Part shown: positions 34,790 through 43,179 of the stretch, piece by piece
How positions within the stretch are numbered: the first letter of the stretch is position 1
Layout of the letters: each line of letters opens with the position of its first letter
Assembly (NCBI RefSeq): GCF_020400825.1
Contig: NZ_JAINVH010000017.1
Location: forward strand, 87,846-151,845
Length of the DNA: 64,000 nucleotides
Source: Streptomyces sp. HPF1205
Lineage (GTDB): Bacteria > Actinomycetota > Actinomycetes > Streptomycetales > Streptomycetaceae
Direction of reading: 5' to 3'
Made by a program: the position numbers and the translations under genes
The notes under the pieces: model-generated
Told to the model about the DNA's origin: nothing
Database searches by the model: none
Seen by the model: only the letters and a program-made list of their open reading frames with translations

Positions 34790-34955
34790 CCGTGGGCCGG
34801 TCCTTGGTGTCCGGCCGGTCCCGGCTCGTGCGCCGGTCCCGGCTGTCCGTTGTCCGGGCTGTGCGATGTCCAAGCTGTGCGATGTCCCGGTCGTGCGCTG
34901 CGCGGGGCTGTCCGGCCGGTCCCGGCTGTGCGTTGCAGCCCGGCTGCGCGTTGGG
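34790..34955. repeat. Degenerate minisatellite in the glkA-EEP gap
   Basis: About nine loose copies of a 17-19-bp unit with core GTCCCGGCTGTGCGNTG (for example at about 34816, 34832, 34853, 34870, 34886, 34916) fill a 346-bp stretch with no gene. The rest of the gap (34956-35065) is GC-rich with no feature seen. Confidence 0.6.
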
Positions 34956-35065
34956 GCCCGGCCGTCCACGGTGCCCGGTGCGGCGGGCGGTGTCCGCCGG
35001 GGTCGTTCCTGGATCGTGCGGGCGGTGTGCCCGGCCGGTGGGCCCGAGGCACGGGCGTCGCGTGC

Positions 35066-35087
35066 GGCGTGCCGCGAACGGCACGCC
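35066..35087 (-). terminator. Terminator of glkA
   Basis: GGCGTGCCG-CGAA-CGGCACGCC is a 9-bp perfect hairpin 15 bp after the glkA stop. Confidence 0.7.
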
Positions 35088-35101
35088 TTCGCCGTCCCCC
35101 G

Positions 35102-36043
35102 CTAGCCCTGCCGGGCCAGGTCCGCGGCCCCGACCAGGCCGGCCTTGCCGCCGAGCTGCGCGGCCAGCACCTGGGCGTGCGGCCGCCACTGGCCGCCGAT
35201 CAGCCAGCGCCGGAAGGACTTGCGGATCGGGTCGAGGACAAGTTCGCCCTCGTCCGAGACGCCGCCGCCGACGATGAACGCGGACGGGTCGAAGAGCGAG
35301 GCCAGGTCGGCCAGGCCCGCGCCCGCCCAGCGGGCCAGCTCGCGGAAGGAGTCGACGGCCACCGGGTCGCCCTCGCGGGCCGCGGCGCTGATGTGCCGGC
35401 CCTCGATGCCCTCGGGGGTGCCGTCGCCGAGGGCGAGCAGGACCTTGGCGTTCTCCGGGGTGGCGTTGGCCCGCTGGCGGGCGTACCGCACGAGGGCGCG
35501 CCCGGAGGCGTACTGCTCCCAGCAGCCCTGGCTGCCGCAGCCGCACAGCAGGCCGTCGGGCACCACCCGGATGTGGCCGAACTCGGCGGCGACTCCGAAC
35601 CGGCCGCGGCGCAGCTTGTTGCCGATGATGATGCCGCCGCCCAGCCCGGTGCCCAGTGTGATGCAGATCACATCGGAGTGGCCCTGGCCGGCGCCGAAGC
35701 GGTACTCGCCCCACGCCGCCGCGTTGGCGTCGTTCTCCACCACCACGGGCAGGCCGACGCGCTGCTCGACCTTGTCCTTGAGCGCCTCGTGCCGCCAGTT
35801 GATGTTGGGGGCGAAGAGGACGGTGGCGCGCTTGTCGTCGACGTAGCCGGCCGCTCCGATGCCGACCGCCTCGACCTGGTGACCGGTGCTGACCTGGCGC
35901 ACCGCTTCCACGATCGCGTCGACGACGCCTTCAGGAGTCGACGGCGTCGGCACCTTGACCGTTTCGAGAATCGAGCCTTCCTCGTCGACCACTCCGGCCG
36001 CGATCTTTGTGCCGCCGATGTCGACGCCGATGGTGAGTCCCAT
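35102..36043 (-). CDS. glkA: ROK-family glucokinase
   Basis: The 313-aa protein has the N-terminal phosphate-binding DIGGTKIAAGVVDEEG, catalytic Asp in VVENDANAAAWGEYRFG, LGTGLGGGIIIG, and the ROK zinc-binding cluster GCGSQGCWEQYASG with upstream His in EFGHIRVV. It phosphorylates glucose with ATP and in Streptomyces is central to glucose repression (established for S. coelicolor GlkA). ATG 36043 has GAGGGA upstream. A hairpin terminator follows. Confidence 0.96.
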   Translation of the reverse strand: MGLTIGVDIGGTKIAAGVVDEEGSILETVKVPTPSTPEGVVDAIVEAVRQVSTGHQVEAVGIGAAGYVDDKRATVLFAPNINWRHEALKDKVEQRVGLPVVVENDANAAAWGEYRFGAGQGHSDVICITLGTGLGGGIIIGNKLRRGRFGVAAEFGHIRVVPDGLLCGCGSQGCWEQYASGRALVRYARQRANATPENAKVLLALGDGTPEGIEGRHISAAAREGDPVAVDSFRELARWAGAGLADLASLFDPSAFIVGGGVSDEGELVLDPIRKSFRRWLIGGQWRPHAQVLAAQLGGKAGLVGAADLARQG

Positions 36044-36097
36044 GTGTCCCTCAGTATTCGGTCGATCCCCGCTAAGAGAACCGTACCGGAGGAGGGG

Positions 36098-36493
36098 TCA
36101 GTCGAGGTCGATGTGTTCAGCGGGTGAACGCGGGGCCCGGTTCGCCGAGGTCCAGCGGGCCTCCGCGCCGGCCACCGCGGACCGGTAGGCGGCCAGGAGT
36201 TCGGCCCCGGCGGACGCGAGGTGGTCGAAGACGTCGGGGTTGCGCTCCTTGATGGGTTCGACCACGGAACGGACCTGGGAGACGACGCCCTGCGCGGCGA
36301 TCTGGAAGGCGGGGTTGCGCAGCCGGTCCGAGACGGCGTCGGTGACGGCCTCGGCGAACCGGCGCAGCTCGTCCACGGCGCTGCCCGGGCCCTGGCCGGC
36401 CTCGGCACGCCGGCGGGCGTGCTCGGCCGCGATGTCCTCCGCGCTGGCCTTGGCCCACGCGTCGGGGTCGGGACGGTCCGTGGCTTCGCTCAT
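36098..36493 (-). CDS. DUF5304 family protein
   Basis: The 131-aa mostly helical soluble protein has an acidic N terminus (SEATDRPDPDAWAKASAEDIAAEHARRRAE) and two amphipathic helices (VDELRRFAEAVTDAVSDRL; DVFDHLASAGAELLAAYRSAV). It lies 54 bp upstream of glkA on the same strand. The start is ATG 36493 with GGAG 7-8 nt upstream. The DUF assignment is from general resemblance to the Streptomyces family beside glkA. No function is known. Confidence 0.75.
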   Translation of the reverse strand: MSEATDRPDPDAWAKASAEDIAAEHARRRAEAGQGPGSAVDELRRFAEAVTDAVSDRLRNPAFQIAAQGVVSQVRSVVEPIKERNPDVFDHLASAGAELLAAYRSAVAGAEARWTSANRAPRSPAEHIDLD

Positions 36494-36603
36494 GATCGGC
36501 TCCAAACGGGCACGGCGGGCGGTCCGGGCTGTCGGCCCCGGCTTCCCCTCGACGGTACCCGAACGGCGGCCGCGCGAGCCGCCGCCGACCCGCGGCCTGC
36601 CCG

Positions 36604-36668
36604 TGTCCGGCCCGCATCGAGCTCGCGTCCGGCCCGCATCGCGCTCGCGTGCGGCCCGCGGCCGGCCC
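36604..36668. repeat. Short tandem repeat upstream of DUF5304 gene
   Basis: Two near-identical 22-bp copies of GTCCGGCCCGCATCG(A/C)GCTCGC are followed by a diverged third (GTGCGGCCCGCGGCC...). They occupy part of the 213-bp gap between the DUF5304 gene and the end of the ArsA-like gene. Confidence 0.6.
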
Positions 36669-36706
36669 GTGTCAGAAGACGCCGGCCGCCCGGCGCCGCC
36701 GTCCGG

Positions 36707-38008
36707 TCAGCGCGGCCACAGGCCGGGGTCGGGGGTGAAGCGCACCCGCAGCTCCTCGTCCCGCAGCGCCGCGCCCGAGACCGTGCACCGGCGCAGCGCG
36801 GACGGCAGCGGGAGGATCCGCCGGAAACCGGCGGCGTCCACGACGAGTTCGTCCCCGCGCCGCACCAGGTCCAGGCCCTCGCGGGTGGCGCCGGGCAGCG
36901 GCAGGGTCCACAGGAGGTGGCCCTCGGTCCCGATGAGGTCCGCCACGGTCCAGGGCTCCGCCGTGCGCTCCCCCGCCAGGACCGCCTCGGGCGGTACGGC
37001 GAGGTCGTCGCCCGGCCGGGGTTCGCGGCCGAGGTGGGGCAGCTCGCGCAGCGGCACGCCGTCGGCCGCGCACTGTTCGGCGAGCGCCTTCAGATGGACC
37101 TGCTGCTGTCCGAACAGGGCGGTGAGGAAGGGGTCGGCCGATCCTGTGGGCAGCACGCGGTTCGCGAGCACGGCGGCGAGCCGGTGCCCGTACAGCGACA
37201 GGCCGGCGCGGGCGGTGCGCAGGGTGCGCTCCGCGTCGGGTCCCGGCTCCAGCACGACGGCCGCGGCGGTGCCGGGGTCCTCGATGACCGCCTGTACGCC
37301 GGCCAGTTCGCGGTCGGCGCGGTCGGCGGCCTCGTACGCCCATTCCGCGGGCATCGGCACGCCCGCGAGCTGGGCCAGTACCGGCCGCAGCGCCCTGGCC
37401 GCCTGGCGGTCGGCGGGCAGCAACCGGCCGAGGTAGCGCCGCAGTTGGCCGGGCAGCGCGAGCAGCCGCACGGCCTCGCGCACCGGCGGCAGGTCGACGA
37501 CGACCAGGTCCCAGGCGGGCTCGGCCGGGCCGGGCGCGGTCGCGTGCTCCGGGTGCGTCTCGCGCAGGGCGCGCAGCAGCGCCATGGTGTCGGCGCCGGG
37601 CAGTTCGGTCAGTTCTTCCGGGTCGAGGGGCGCCGCCCCCAGCAGTGCCAGCAGCCCGCCGATCCGGCCCTGGAGGTTCAGCGCCTCGGCCCGGAAGGAG
37701 GCGCCGGAGTCCACCACCGCGGCGTACAGCCCGTCGACGCCGTCCACCGGGTACGGCACCGGCAGCCCGGTCACCGCCGAGGTCGTGGCCGGCCCGTCGC
37801 CGTCCCCGTCGTTCCCGTCCCTCCCGCCCTGCCCCGTTACCGGGTGCCGCCCCGGCCCGGGCAGCAGACGGCGGGACGCCTCGCGGTCCGCGGTGAGCAC
37901 CAGGACGGCGCCGCCCGCGCGAGCCGCGGCGGTGGCGGTCGCGGCGGCCACGGTGGTGCGGCCGGCGCCCGGGGCACCGGTGACGAGCAGCGTGCGGGGG
38001 GCGGCCAC
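36707..38008 (-). CDS. ArsA/Get3-like ATPase homologue with altered P-loop
   Basis: The 433-aa protein resembles anion-transporting ATPases (ArsA/Get3). The N-terminal P-loop is VTGAPGAGRTTVAAAT (residues 9-24). Later segments include VVVDLPPVREAVRLL at the switch II/A-loop position and AAVLANRVLPTGSADPF. The Walker A lysine is Arg17 and the signature lysine (GKGG in ArsA) is Ala12, so ATP hydrolysis may be lost or changed. A C-terminal beta-rich domain (LLWTLPLPGATREGLDLVRRGDELVVDAAG) fits the ArsA HSP20-like tail. It begins 3 bp after the SRPBCC gene, forming the pair seen as Rv2185c-Rv2184c in mycobacteria. Confidence 0.82.
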   Translation of the reverse strand: MAAPRTLLVTGAPGAGRTTVAAATATAAARAGGAVLVLTADREASRRLLPGPGRHPVTGQGGRDGNDGDGDGPATTSAVTGLPVPYPVDGVDGLYAAVVDSGASFRAEALNLQGRIGGLLALLGAAPLDPEELTELPGADTMALLRALRETHPEHATAPGPAEPAWDLVVVDLPPVREAVRLLALPGQLRRYLGRLLPADRQAARALRPVLAQLAGVPMPAEWAYEAADRADRELAGVQAVIEDPGTAAAVVLEPGPDAERTLRTARAGLSLYGHRLAAVLANRVLPTGSADPFLTALFGQQQVHLKALAEQCAADGVPLRELPHLGREPRPGDDLAVPPEAVLAGERTAEPWTVADLIGTEGHLLWTLPLPGATREGLDLVRRGDELVVDAAGFRRILPLPSALRRCTVSGAALRDEELRVRFTPDPGLWPR

Positions 38009-38011
38009 GGA

Positions 38012-38503
38012 TCAGGCGCCGTCGCCGTCGGCGACGGCCTCGTCGGGGGCGCCGGCCGGGGCCGGGCCCGCCTCCACCCGCTTCTTCAGTCCGGCCAGCG
38101 CCCGGTCGATGATGACCTTCTCGGCCTTCCGCTTGATCATGCCCAGCATGGGGATCTTGACGTCGACGGTGAGCTGGTAGGTGACCTCGGTGCGCGCGCC
38201 GCCGTCGAGCGGGGCCAGCGCGTAGGAGCCGTCGAGGGTGCGCAGCATCTGGGACTTCACCAGGGACCAGCGCACCTCGTTGTCCCCGATCCAGTCGTAG
38301 GCCAGCGTGTGGTCGTCCTTGATCGCGCCCGCGTCCAGCAGCAGCCGCACCCGCTCGGCGCGGCCGGACTCGTCGGTGGCGAGCACCTCCGCCTCCTTGA
38401 CCTCGCCGGTCCACTCCGGGTAGCGGCCGAAGTCGGCGATGACGCCCATGACCGCGGCCGGTGCCGCCTCGATCGTGATGCTCGACCGCGTGTGTTCCGC
38501 CAT
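38012..38503 (-). CDS. SRPBCC (polyketide cyclase/START-like) family protein
   Basis: The 163-aa product has an SRPBCC hydrophobic-pocket fold: SSITIEAAPAAVMGVIADFGRYPEWTGEVKEAEVL near the N terminus and MIKRKAEKVIIDRALAGLKKRVE at the C-terminal helix. It probably binds a lipid or other hydrophobic ligand. The last residues are an Ala/Asp/Gly tail. ATG 38503 has GGAGGG 8 nt upstream. It is immediately followed by the ArsA-like gene, suggesting joint function, for example membrane lipid or protein handling (inference). Confidence 0.88.
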   Translation of the reverse strand: MAEHTRSSITIEAAPAAVMGVIADFGRYPEWTGEVKEAEVLATDESGRAERVRLLLDAGAIKDDHTLAYDWIGDNEVRWSLVKSQMLRTLDGSYALAPLDGGARTEVTYQLTVDVKIPMLGMIKRKAEKVIIDRALAGLKKRVEAGPAPAGAPDEAVADGDGA

Positions 38504-38658
38504 CGCCGTGGCCCTCCGGACTACTGCTGAAGCCGCTGCTGGAATTGCCGCCGGAACCGGTTCGCGCGCGCTCCGGACCGGCTGGGGGATCTGCTGCTGG
38601 TTGCGGTGAAGGCTATCGCGACCCGGCCCGTTCGCGATCATCCGCGCACCGCGGCCGC

Positions 38659-39420
38659 TCACCATTCCAGTGCCCATGGTGTGCGGGTGCTGTTGAAGTG
38701 GCCGACGTTGACGCACTCGGTCCGGCCGATCCTGGTCCTGGACACCAGCGGCTGGTGGACGTGTCCGAACAGCGCGTACTTCGGCCGGGTGGCGCGGATC
38801 GCGTCGAGCAGCGCCCGGCTGCCGCGCTCGAAGCGGCGCGCGACGGTGTCGTAGCACAGCTCGGGCACCGCGGGCGGGATGTGCGAGCACAGCACGTCGA
38901 CCGGCCCGAGCGCGGCGACCTTGGCGGCGTACTCCTCGTCGCCGATCTCGAACGGGGTGCGCATCCGGCTGCGCAGGCCGCCGCCGACGAAGCCGAAGAC
39001 GCGGCCGCCGATCTCGGCGGTGGCGCCGTCGAGCACCGTGGTGCCGGGGCCGGCGTACTCGGGCCACAGCGCCGGGATGTCGACGTTGCCGTAGGTGGCG
39101 TAGGTCGGGGTGGGAAAGGCGGCGAAGAGTTCCGCGTACTGCCTTCGGACCGCGCTCTCCAGGGTGGAGCGGCGGTCGAGGCCCGCCCACAGCTCCTCGT
39201 CGAGGGCGCGGGCCTCCTCGAAGCGGCGGGCGGTGCGCAGGGCGACCATCCGGTCGGCGTTCCGGGTGCCGAACAGGTCGGGGAAGATGCCGCGCGAGTG
39301 GTCGGCGTAGTCGAGGAAGAGCACGAGGTCGCCGAGGCAGATCAGGGCGTCCGCGCCGTCCCCCGCGCGGGCGAGTGCGTCGGCCGCACCATGCACGTCG
39401 CTCACCACATGCACCCTCAT
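38659..39420 (-). CDS. Metallophosphoesterase
   Basis: The 253-aa protein carries the calcineurin-like metal-binding motifs in order: VVSDVHGAADA, LICLGDLVLF, TYGNVDIPAL (GNxD), VLCSHIPPAVPELC and LFGHVHQPLV. It hydrolyses an unidentified phosphoester. The ATG at 39420 lies 6 nt after TAGGGT, so a leaderless mRNA is likely. It is divergent from the acyl-CoA ligase gene across 205 bp. Confidence 0.92.
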   Translation of the reverse strand: MRVHVVSDVHGAADALARAGDGADALICLGDLVLFLDYADHSRGIFPDLFGTRNADRMVALRTARRFEEARALDEELWAGLDRRSTLESAVRRQYAELFAAFPTPTYATYGNVDIPALWPEYAGPGTTVLDGATAEIGGRVFGFVGGGLRSRMRTPFEIGDEEYAAKVAALGPVDVLCSHIPPAVPELCYDTVARRFERGSRALLDAIRATRPKYALFGHVHQPLVSRTRIGRTECVNVGHFNSTRTPWALEW

Positions 39421-39426
39421 GGCGTC

Positions 39427-39432
39427 ACCCTA
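39427..39432 (-). promoter_or_regulatory. -10 box TAGGGT of the phosphoesterase gene (leaderless)
   Basis: On the minus strand TATAGGGT ends 6 nt before the ATG (intervening GACGCC). Confidence 0.6.
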
Positions 39433-39625
39433 TAACCGGGGCCCGCGGGAGGGGCGGCGCCGGTCGAGTGTGCCGGGGGAGGCGTTCCGGCCCGGGCGGG
39501 GGGTGTGTGATGCTGTGAACATCCGCACCGCCCCTCTACCGCCGGAGCTTTACCCATGGGTAGCGTCCGTGCCGTCCACCACCGTCCCTCCGGGTGCACC
39601 GTGGCACCGATGAGGAGCAGCAGCC

Positions 39626-41422
39626 TTGCGTGAGTTCAGCCTTCCGGCCCTGTACGAGGTCCCCGCGGACGGCAATCTGACGGACCTGATCCGCCGCAAC
39701 GCCGCGCAGCATCCGGACACCCCCGTCATCGGCCGCAAGGATCCGGACGGCCGGTGGGAGGACATCACCGCCGTCCGCTTCCTCGCCGAGGTGCGGTCGG
39801 TGGCCAAGGGGCTCGTCGCCGAGGGGGTGCAGCCGGGCGACCGTGTCGCGGTGATGTCCCGTACCCGGTACGAGTGGACTTTGCTGGACTTCGCCGTCTG
39901 GACCGCGGGCGCCGTCACCGTACCGGTCTACGAGACCTCCTCCCCGTCCCAGGTGGAGTGGATCCTCGGCGACTCCGGCGCGGTCGCGATCGTCGTGGAG
40001 TCCGAAGCGCACGAGCACGTGGTGGAGTCGGTACGGGAGAGGGTGCCGCAGCTCAAGCACGTGTGGCGGATCGAGGGCGGCGCGGTCGACGCGCTGGTGC
40101 GGGCCGGCGCCGAGGTGTCGGACGCGGCCGTGGAGGAGCGGGCGGGCTGGGCGAACGCCGACTCTCCGGCCACCATCGTCTACACCTCGGGCACCACCGG
40201 CCGGCCCAAGGGCTGCGTCCTCACCCACCGCAGCTTCTTCGCCGAGTGCGGCAACGTGGTGGAGCGGCTCGGCCCCCTGTTCACCACCGGCGACAGCTCG
40301 GTGCTGCTCTTCCTGCCCCTCGCGCACGTCTTCGGGCGGCTGGTCGAGGTGGCGGCCGTGATGGCTCCGATCCGGCTCGGCCACGTCCCCGACGTCAAGA
40401 ACCTCACCGACGACCTGCGCGGGTTCCGCCCGACGCTGGTCCTGGGCGTGCCCCGCGTCTTCGAGAAGGTCTACAACACCGCGCGGGCGACCGCCCAGGC
40501 GGGCGGCAAGGGCAAGGTCTTCGACAAGGCGGCGGCGGCCGCCATCGAGTACAGCAAGGCGCTGGACACGCCGTCCGGCCCGTCGCTGCGGCTCCGGCTC
40601 ACCCACCGCGTCTTCGACCGGCTCGTGTACGCCCGGCTGCGCGCGGTGCTGGGTGGGCGCGCCACCCACGCGATCTCCGGCGGTGCCCCGCTGGGCGAGC
40701 GCCTCGGCCACTTCTACCGCGGCATCGGCTTCACGGTCCTGGAGGGCTACGGCCTGACGGAGTCCTGCGCGGCCACCGCCTTCAACCCGGCCGACCGCCC
40801 CAAGATCGGTACGGTCGGCCAGCCGCTGCCGGGCTCCACGATCCGGATCGCCGACGACGGGGAGGTGCTGCTGTACGGGGAGCACCTGTTCGGCGGCTAC
40901 TGGAACGACGAGCGGGCGACCGCGGAGACGATGGCCGACGGCTGGTTCCACACCGGCGACCTCGGCACCCTCGACGAGGACGGCTACCTCAGCATCACCG
41001 GCCGCAAGAAGGAGATCATCGTGACGGCGGGCGGCAAGAACGTCGCGCCCGCCGTGATCGAGGACCGGATCCGCGCCGACGCCCTCGTCGCCGAGTGCAT
41101 GGTGGTCGGCGACGGCCGCCCGTTCGTGGCCGCGCTCATCACCCTCGACGAGGAGTTCCTGCCGCACTGGGCCGAGCAGCACGGCAAGGCCGGCAAGAGC
41201 CCGGCGGAGCTGGCCGGCGACCCCGACCTGCTCGCCGCCGTCCAGCGGGCCGTCGACCACGGCAACGAGGCGGTCTCCAAGGCGGAGTCGGTCCGCAAGT
41301 TCCGTATCCTGGCGGGCCAGTTCACGCAGGAGTCGGGCCATGTGACGCCGTCGATGAAGCTGAAGCGGAACGTGGTCCTCGCGGATTACGCGGAGGAGAT
41401 CGAAGCGCTCTACGCCGGCTGA
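39626..41422 (+). CDS. Long-chain fatty-acid-CoA ligase / AMP-forming synthetase (FadD15-like)
   Basis: The 598-aa protein has the AMP-binding P-loop IVYTSGTTGRPKGCVLTH, FLPLAHVFGRLVE, SGGAPLGERLGHFYRGIGF, EGYGLTESCAATAFN, GWFHTGDLGTLDEDGYLSITGRKKEIIVTAGGKNVAP and a C-terminal catalytic Lys region (TPSMKLKRNVV). It activates a fatty acid to acyl-AMP and then acyl-CoA. The start is TTG 39626 with GAGGAG about 8 nt upstream. It is the counterpart of mycobacterial fadD15 (Rv2187), next to pimB in both. Confidence 0.93.
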   Translation: MREFSLPALYEVPADGNLTDLIRRNAAQHPDTPVIGRKDPDGRWEDITAVRFLAEVRSVAKGLVAEGVQPGDRVAVMSRTRYEWTLLDFAVWTAGAVTVPVYETSSPSQVEWILGDSGAVAIVVESEAHEHVVESVRERVPQLKHVWRIEGGAVDALVRAGAEVSDAAVEERAGWANADSPATIVYTSGTTGRPKGCVLTHRSFFAECGNVVERLGPLFTTGDSSVLLFLPLAHVFGRLVEVAAVMAPIRLGHVPDVKNLTDDLRGFRPTLVLGVPRVFEKVYNTARATAQAGGKGKVFDKAAAAAIEYSKALDTPSGPSLRLRLTHRVFDRLVYARLRAVLGGRATHAISGGAPLGERLGHFYRGIGFTVLEGYGLTESCAATAFNPADRPKIGTVGQPLPGSTIRIADDGEVLLYGEHLFGGYWNDERATAETMADGWFHTGDLGTLDEDGYLSITGRKKEIIVTAGGKNVAPAVIEDRIRADALVAECMVVGDGRPFVAALITLDEEFLPHWAEQHGKAGKSPAELAGDPDLLAAVQRAVDHGNEAVSKAESVRKFRILAGQFTQESGHVTPSMKLKRNVVLADYAEEIEALYAG

Positions 41423-41428
41423 GGGGCG

Positions 41429-41454
41429 CCGGGGGCGGGCCGGCCCGCCCCCGG
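41429..41454. terminator. Bidirectional terminator between convergent genes
   Basis: A 26-bp perfect palindrome (two 13-bp arms, CCGGGGGCGGGCC and its complement) fills the gap between the acyl-CoA ligase and glycosyltransferase stop codons. Confidence 0.8.
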
Positions 41455-41455
41455 G

Positions 41456-42589
41456 CTAGTGCAGCAGCGACTTCAGGCGCTCGGCCAGCAGGTCCCAGCG
41501 CCATGCCTCCTCGACCCACTGGCGGCCGCGCTCGCCGAGGCGGCGGCGCAGGTCGGGGTCGCGCAGGAGGGCCAGGACGCGGTCCGCGGCCTGGGCGGGG
41601 GAGCCGCCGGTGACGACCCAGCCGGTCTCGCCCCGCAGGACGGCGTCGGGGGCGCCGCCGGAGTCGCCGGCCACGACGGGCAGGCCGGTCGCGGATGCCT
41701 CCAGGTAGACCATGCCCAGCCCTTCGACGTCGAGGCCGCCGCGCCGGGTGCGGCACGGCATGGCGAAGACGTCGCCGGCCCCGAAGTGGGCGGGCAGTTC
41801 CTCCCACGGCACCGCGCCGGTGAAGCGCACGGCCGCCGTCACGCCGGTGCGTGCCGCGAGCCGCTCCAGGTCGCGGCGGTACGGGCCACCGCCGACGATC
41901 AGCAGCACCGCGTCCGGGAACTCCCGCAGGATCCGCGGCATCGCGGCGATCAGCGTGTCCTGCCCCTTGCGCGGGACGAGCCGTGACACGCACACCACCA
42001 CCGGCCGGTCGGCGAGCCCGAGCCGGGCCCGCAGCGCCGCTCCCCCGGACGCGGGGTGGAAGGTCTTCTCATCGACGCCCGGCGGGAGTTGGACCATCCT
42101 GGCCGCGGCCTCGGCGGTGAGGGCCGAGGCGATCCGGGAGCGGGTGTACTCGCCGAGGTAGGTGAGCGTGTCGGTGCCCTCGCCGATCCGGCGCAGCAGC
42201 ATGCGGCTGCCCGGCAGTTGCGCCCAGGCCGCCTCGTGGCCGTGCGTGGTGCCGACCAGCCGCCGCGCCCCGGCCGCGCGCAGCGACGGCGCCATGAGGG
42301 CGAGCGGCGCGGCGGCCCCGAACCACACCGAGGAGCAGCCGTGTTCGCGCAGCAGCGCGGCAGCGGCCCTGGTCACCCGGGGCGTGGGCAGCAGCACCTT
42401 CGTACGGTCCCTGACGACGGGAAACGGCTGCTCGGCGTCGAACCGGGCCACCTCGCTCCCGTCCCGCCACGTGGAGGCGTACACCACGACCTTCCCGGGA
42501 TCGAGCCGTAGCGCCATGTTGTGCACGAACGACTGGATCCCGCCGGGCCGGGGCGGGAAGTCATTGGTCACGATGAGGGTCTTGTCCAT
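41456..42589 (-). CDS. pimB: GT4 glycosyltransferase, PimB-like mannosyltransferase
   Basis: The 377-aa GT-B enzyme has an N-terminal acceptor domain (LIVTNDFPPRPGGIQSFVHNMA; GTTHGHEAAWAQLPG) and a C-terminal nucleotide-sugar domain (VVCVSRLVPRKGQDTLIAAMP, LLIVGGGPYRRDLERLA, EX7E-like EGLGMVYLEASATGLPVVAG). It fits PimB', which adds the second mannose to phosphatidylinositol mannoside in actinobacteria. Streptomyces makes only short PIMs, so the exact product is inferred. ATG 42589 lies 8 nt after TACTGT (42598-42603), suggesting leaderless transcription. Confidence 0.85.
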   Translation of the reverse strand: MDKTLIVTNDFPPRPGGIQSFVHNMALRLDPGKVVVYASTWRDGSEVARFDAEQPFPVVRDRTKVLLPTPRVTRAAAALLREHGCSSVWFGAAAPLALMAPSLRAAGARRLVGTTHGHEAAWAQLPGSRMLLRRIGEGTDTLTYLGEYTRSRIASALTAEAAARMVQLPPGVDEKTFHPASGGAALRARLGLADRPVVVCVSRLVPRKGQDTLIAAMPRILREFPDAVLLIVGGGPYRRDLERLAARTGVTAAVRFTGAVPWEELPAHFGAGDVFAMPCRTRRGGLDVEGLGMVYLEASATGLPVVAGDSGGAPDAVLRGETGWVVTGGSPAQAADRVLALLRDPDLRRRLGERGRQWVEEAWRWDLLAERLKSLLH

Positions 42590-42744
42590 CCCGGCCGACA
42601 GTACCGCGACGCGGACCGGCCGCGGGCGGCGGGGCGGGGCGCGGGGCGGTGCCCCGCGCGACGGGGAAGCCGACCGCCGGACGTTGCCGGCAAGGACTGG
42701 ACGGCTGTGAGAAGGCCGTACCGTCGCCGTATGCCCGCCGGTTC

Positions 42745-42987
42745 TTACTTCACCTGGCGCTTGAGGCGGAATTCACGGGCGTTGATGCCGGAGGACGGCA
42801 TCTCACTCACCAGTTCCCATCCGTCCCGGCCCAGCTCAGCCAGAACCGACTCGATGGATACTTCATCCCGTATGTCGAGGCGCTCGGCGCCTGGCCAGAG
42901 AATCTGGGCAGTCCATATCAATGTTCCGGGCCTGCTGAAACTCCCCTCCTGATGGTAATAGATCTTCGCGTATTCGTACTGTGCCAT
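42745..42987 (-). CDS. Small DUF4177-like protein in a lower-GC islet
   Basis: The 80-aa product reads AQYEYAKIYYHQEG at the N terminus and VLAELGRDGWELVSEMP later, the aromatic start and GWELV core seen in DUF4177 proteins. It then ends with a basic FRLKRQVK. Its DNA is clearly lower in GC (under 60% by eye against over 70% around it) with AT-ending codons, suggesting later acquisition. ATG 42987 has GGAG 4-5 nt upstream. The function is unknown. The following 192 bp up to the GT87 gene hold no recognised feature. Confidence 0.65.
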   Translation of the reverse strand: MAQYEYAKIYYHQEGSFSRPGTLIWTAQILWPGAERLDIRDEVSIESVLAELGRDGWELVSEMPSSGINAREFRLKRQVK

Positions 42988-43179
42988 CTGCTCCGCCCCC
43001 CACACGTATGCCGCCGTGCTCTCGGCGCCACGCGCGGTCAAAGTACCAGTGAGGTTGCCGGCCCGGACAGTCTCCCGCTCTGCCGTAACAGGCCGCTGGG
43101 CCCTCCCGAGGTCACATGGCTTGACCCGCACGGGTGGGGCGGGCCGCGTCCGTGCAGGGGGGCAGGGGTGGGGGGTCGC

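Noticed and set aside
34756..35052. An N-terminal extension of the EEP-family protein through the repeat region
   Set aside because: The extension is low-complexity repeat translation, and GTG 34755 has a strong Shine-Dalgarno.
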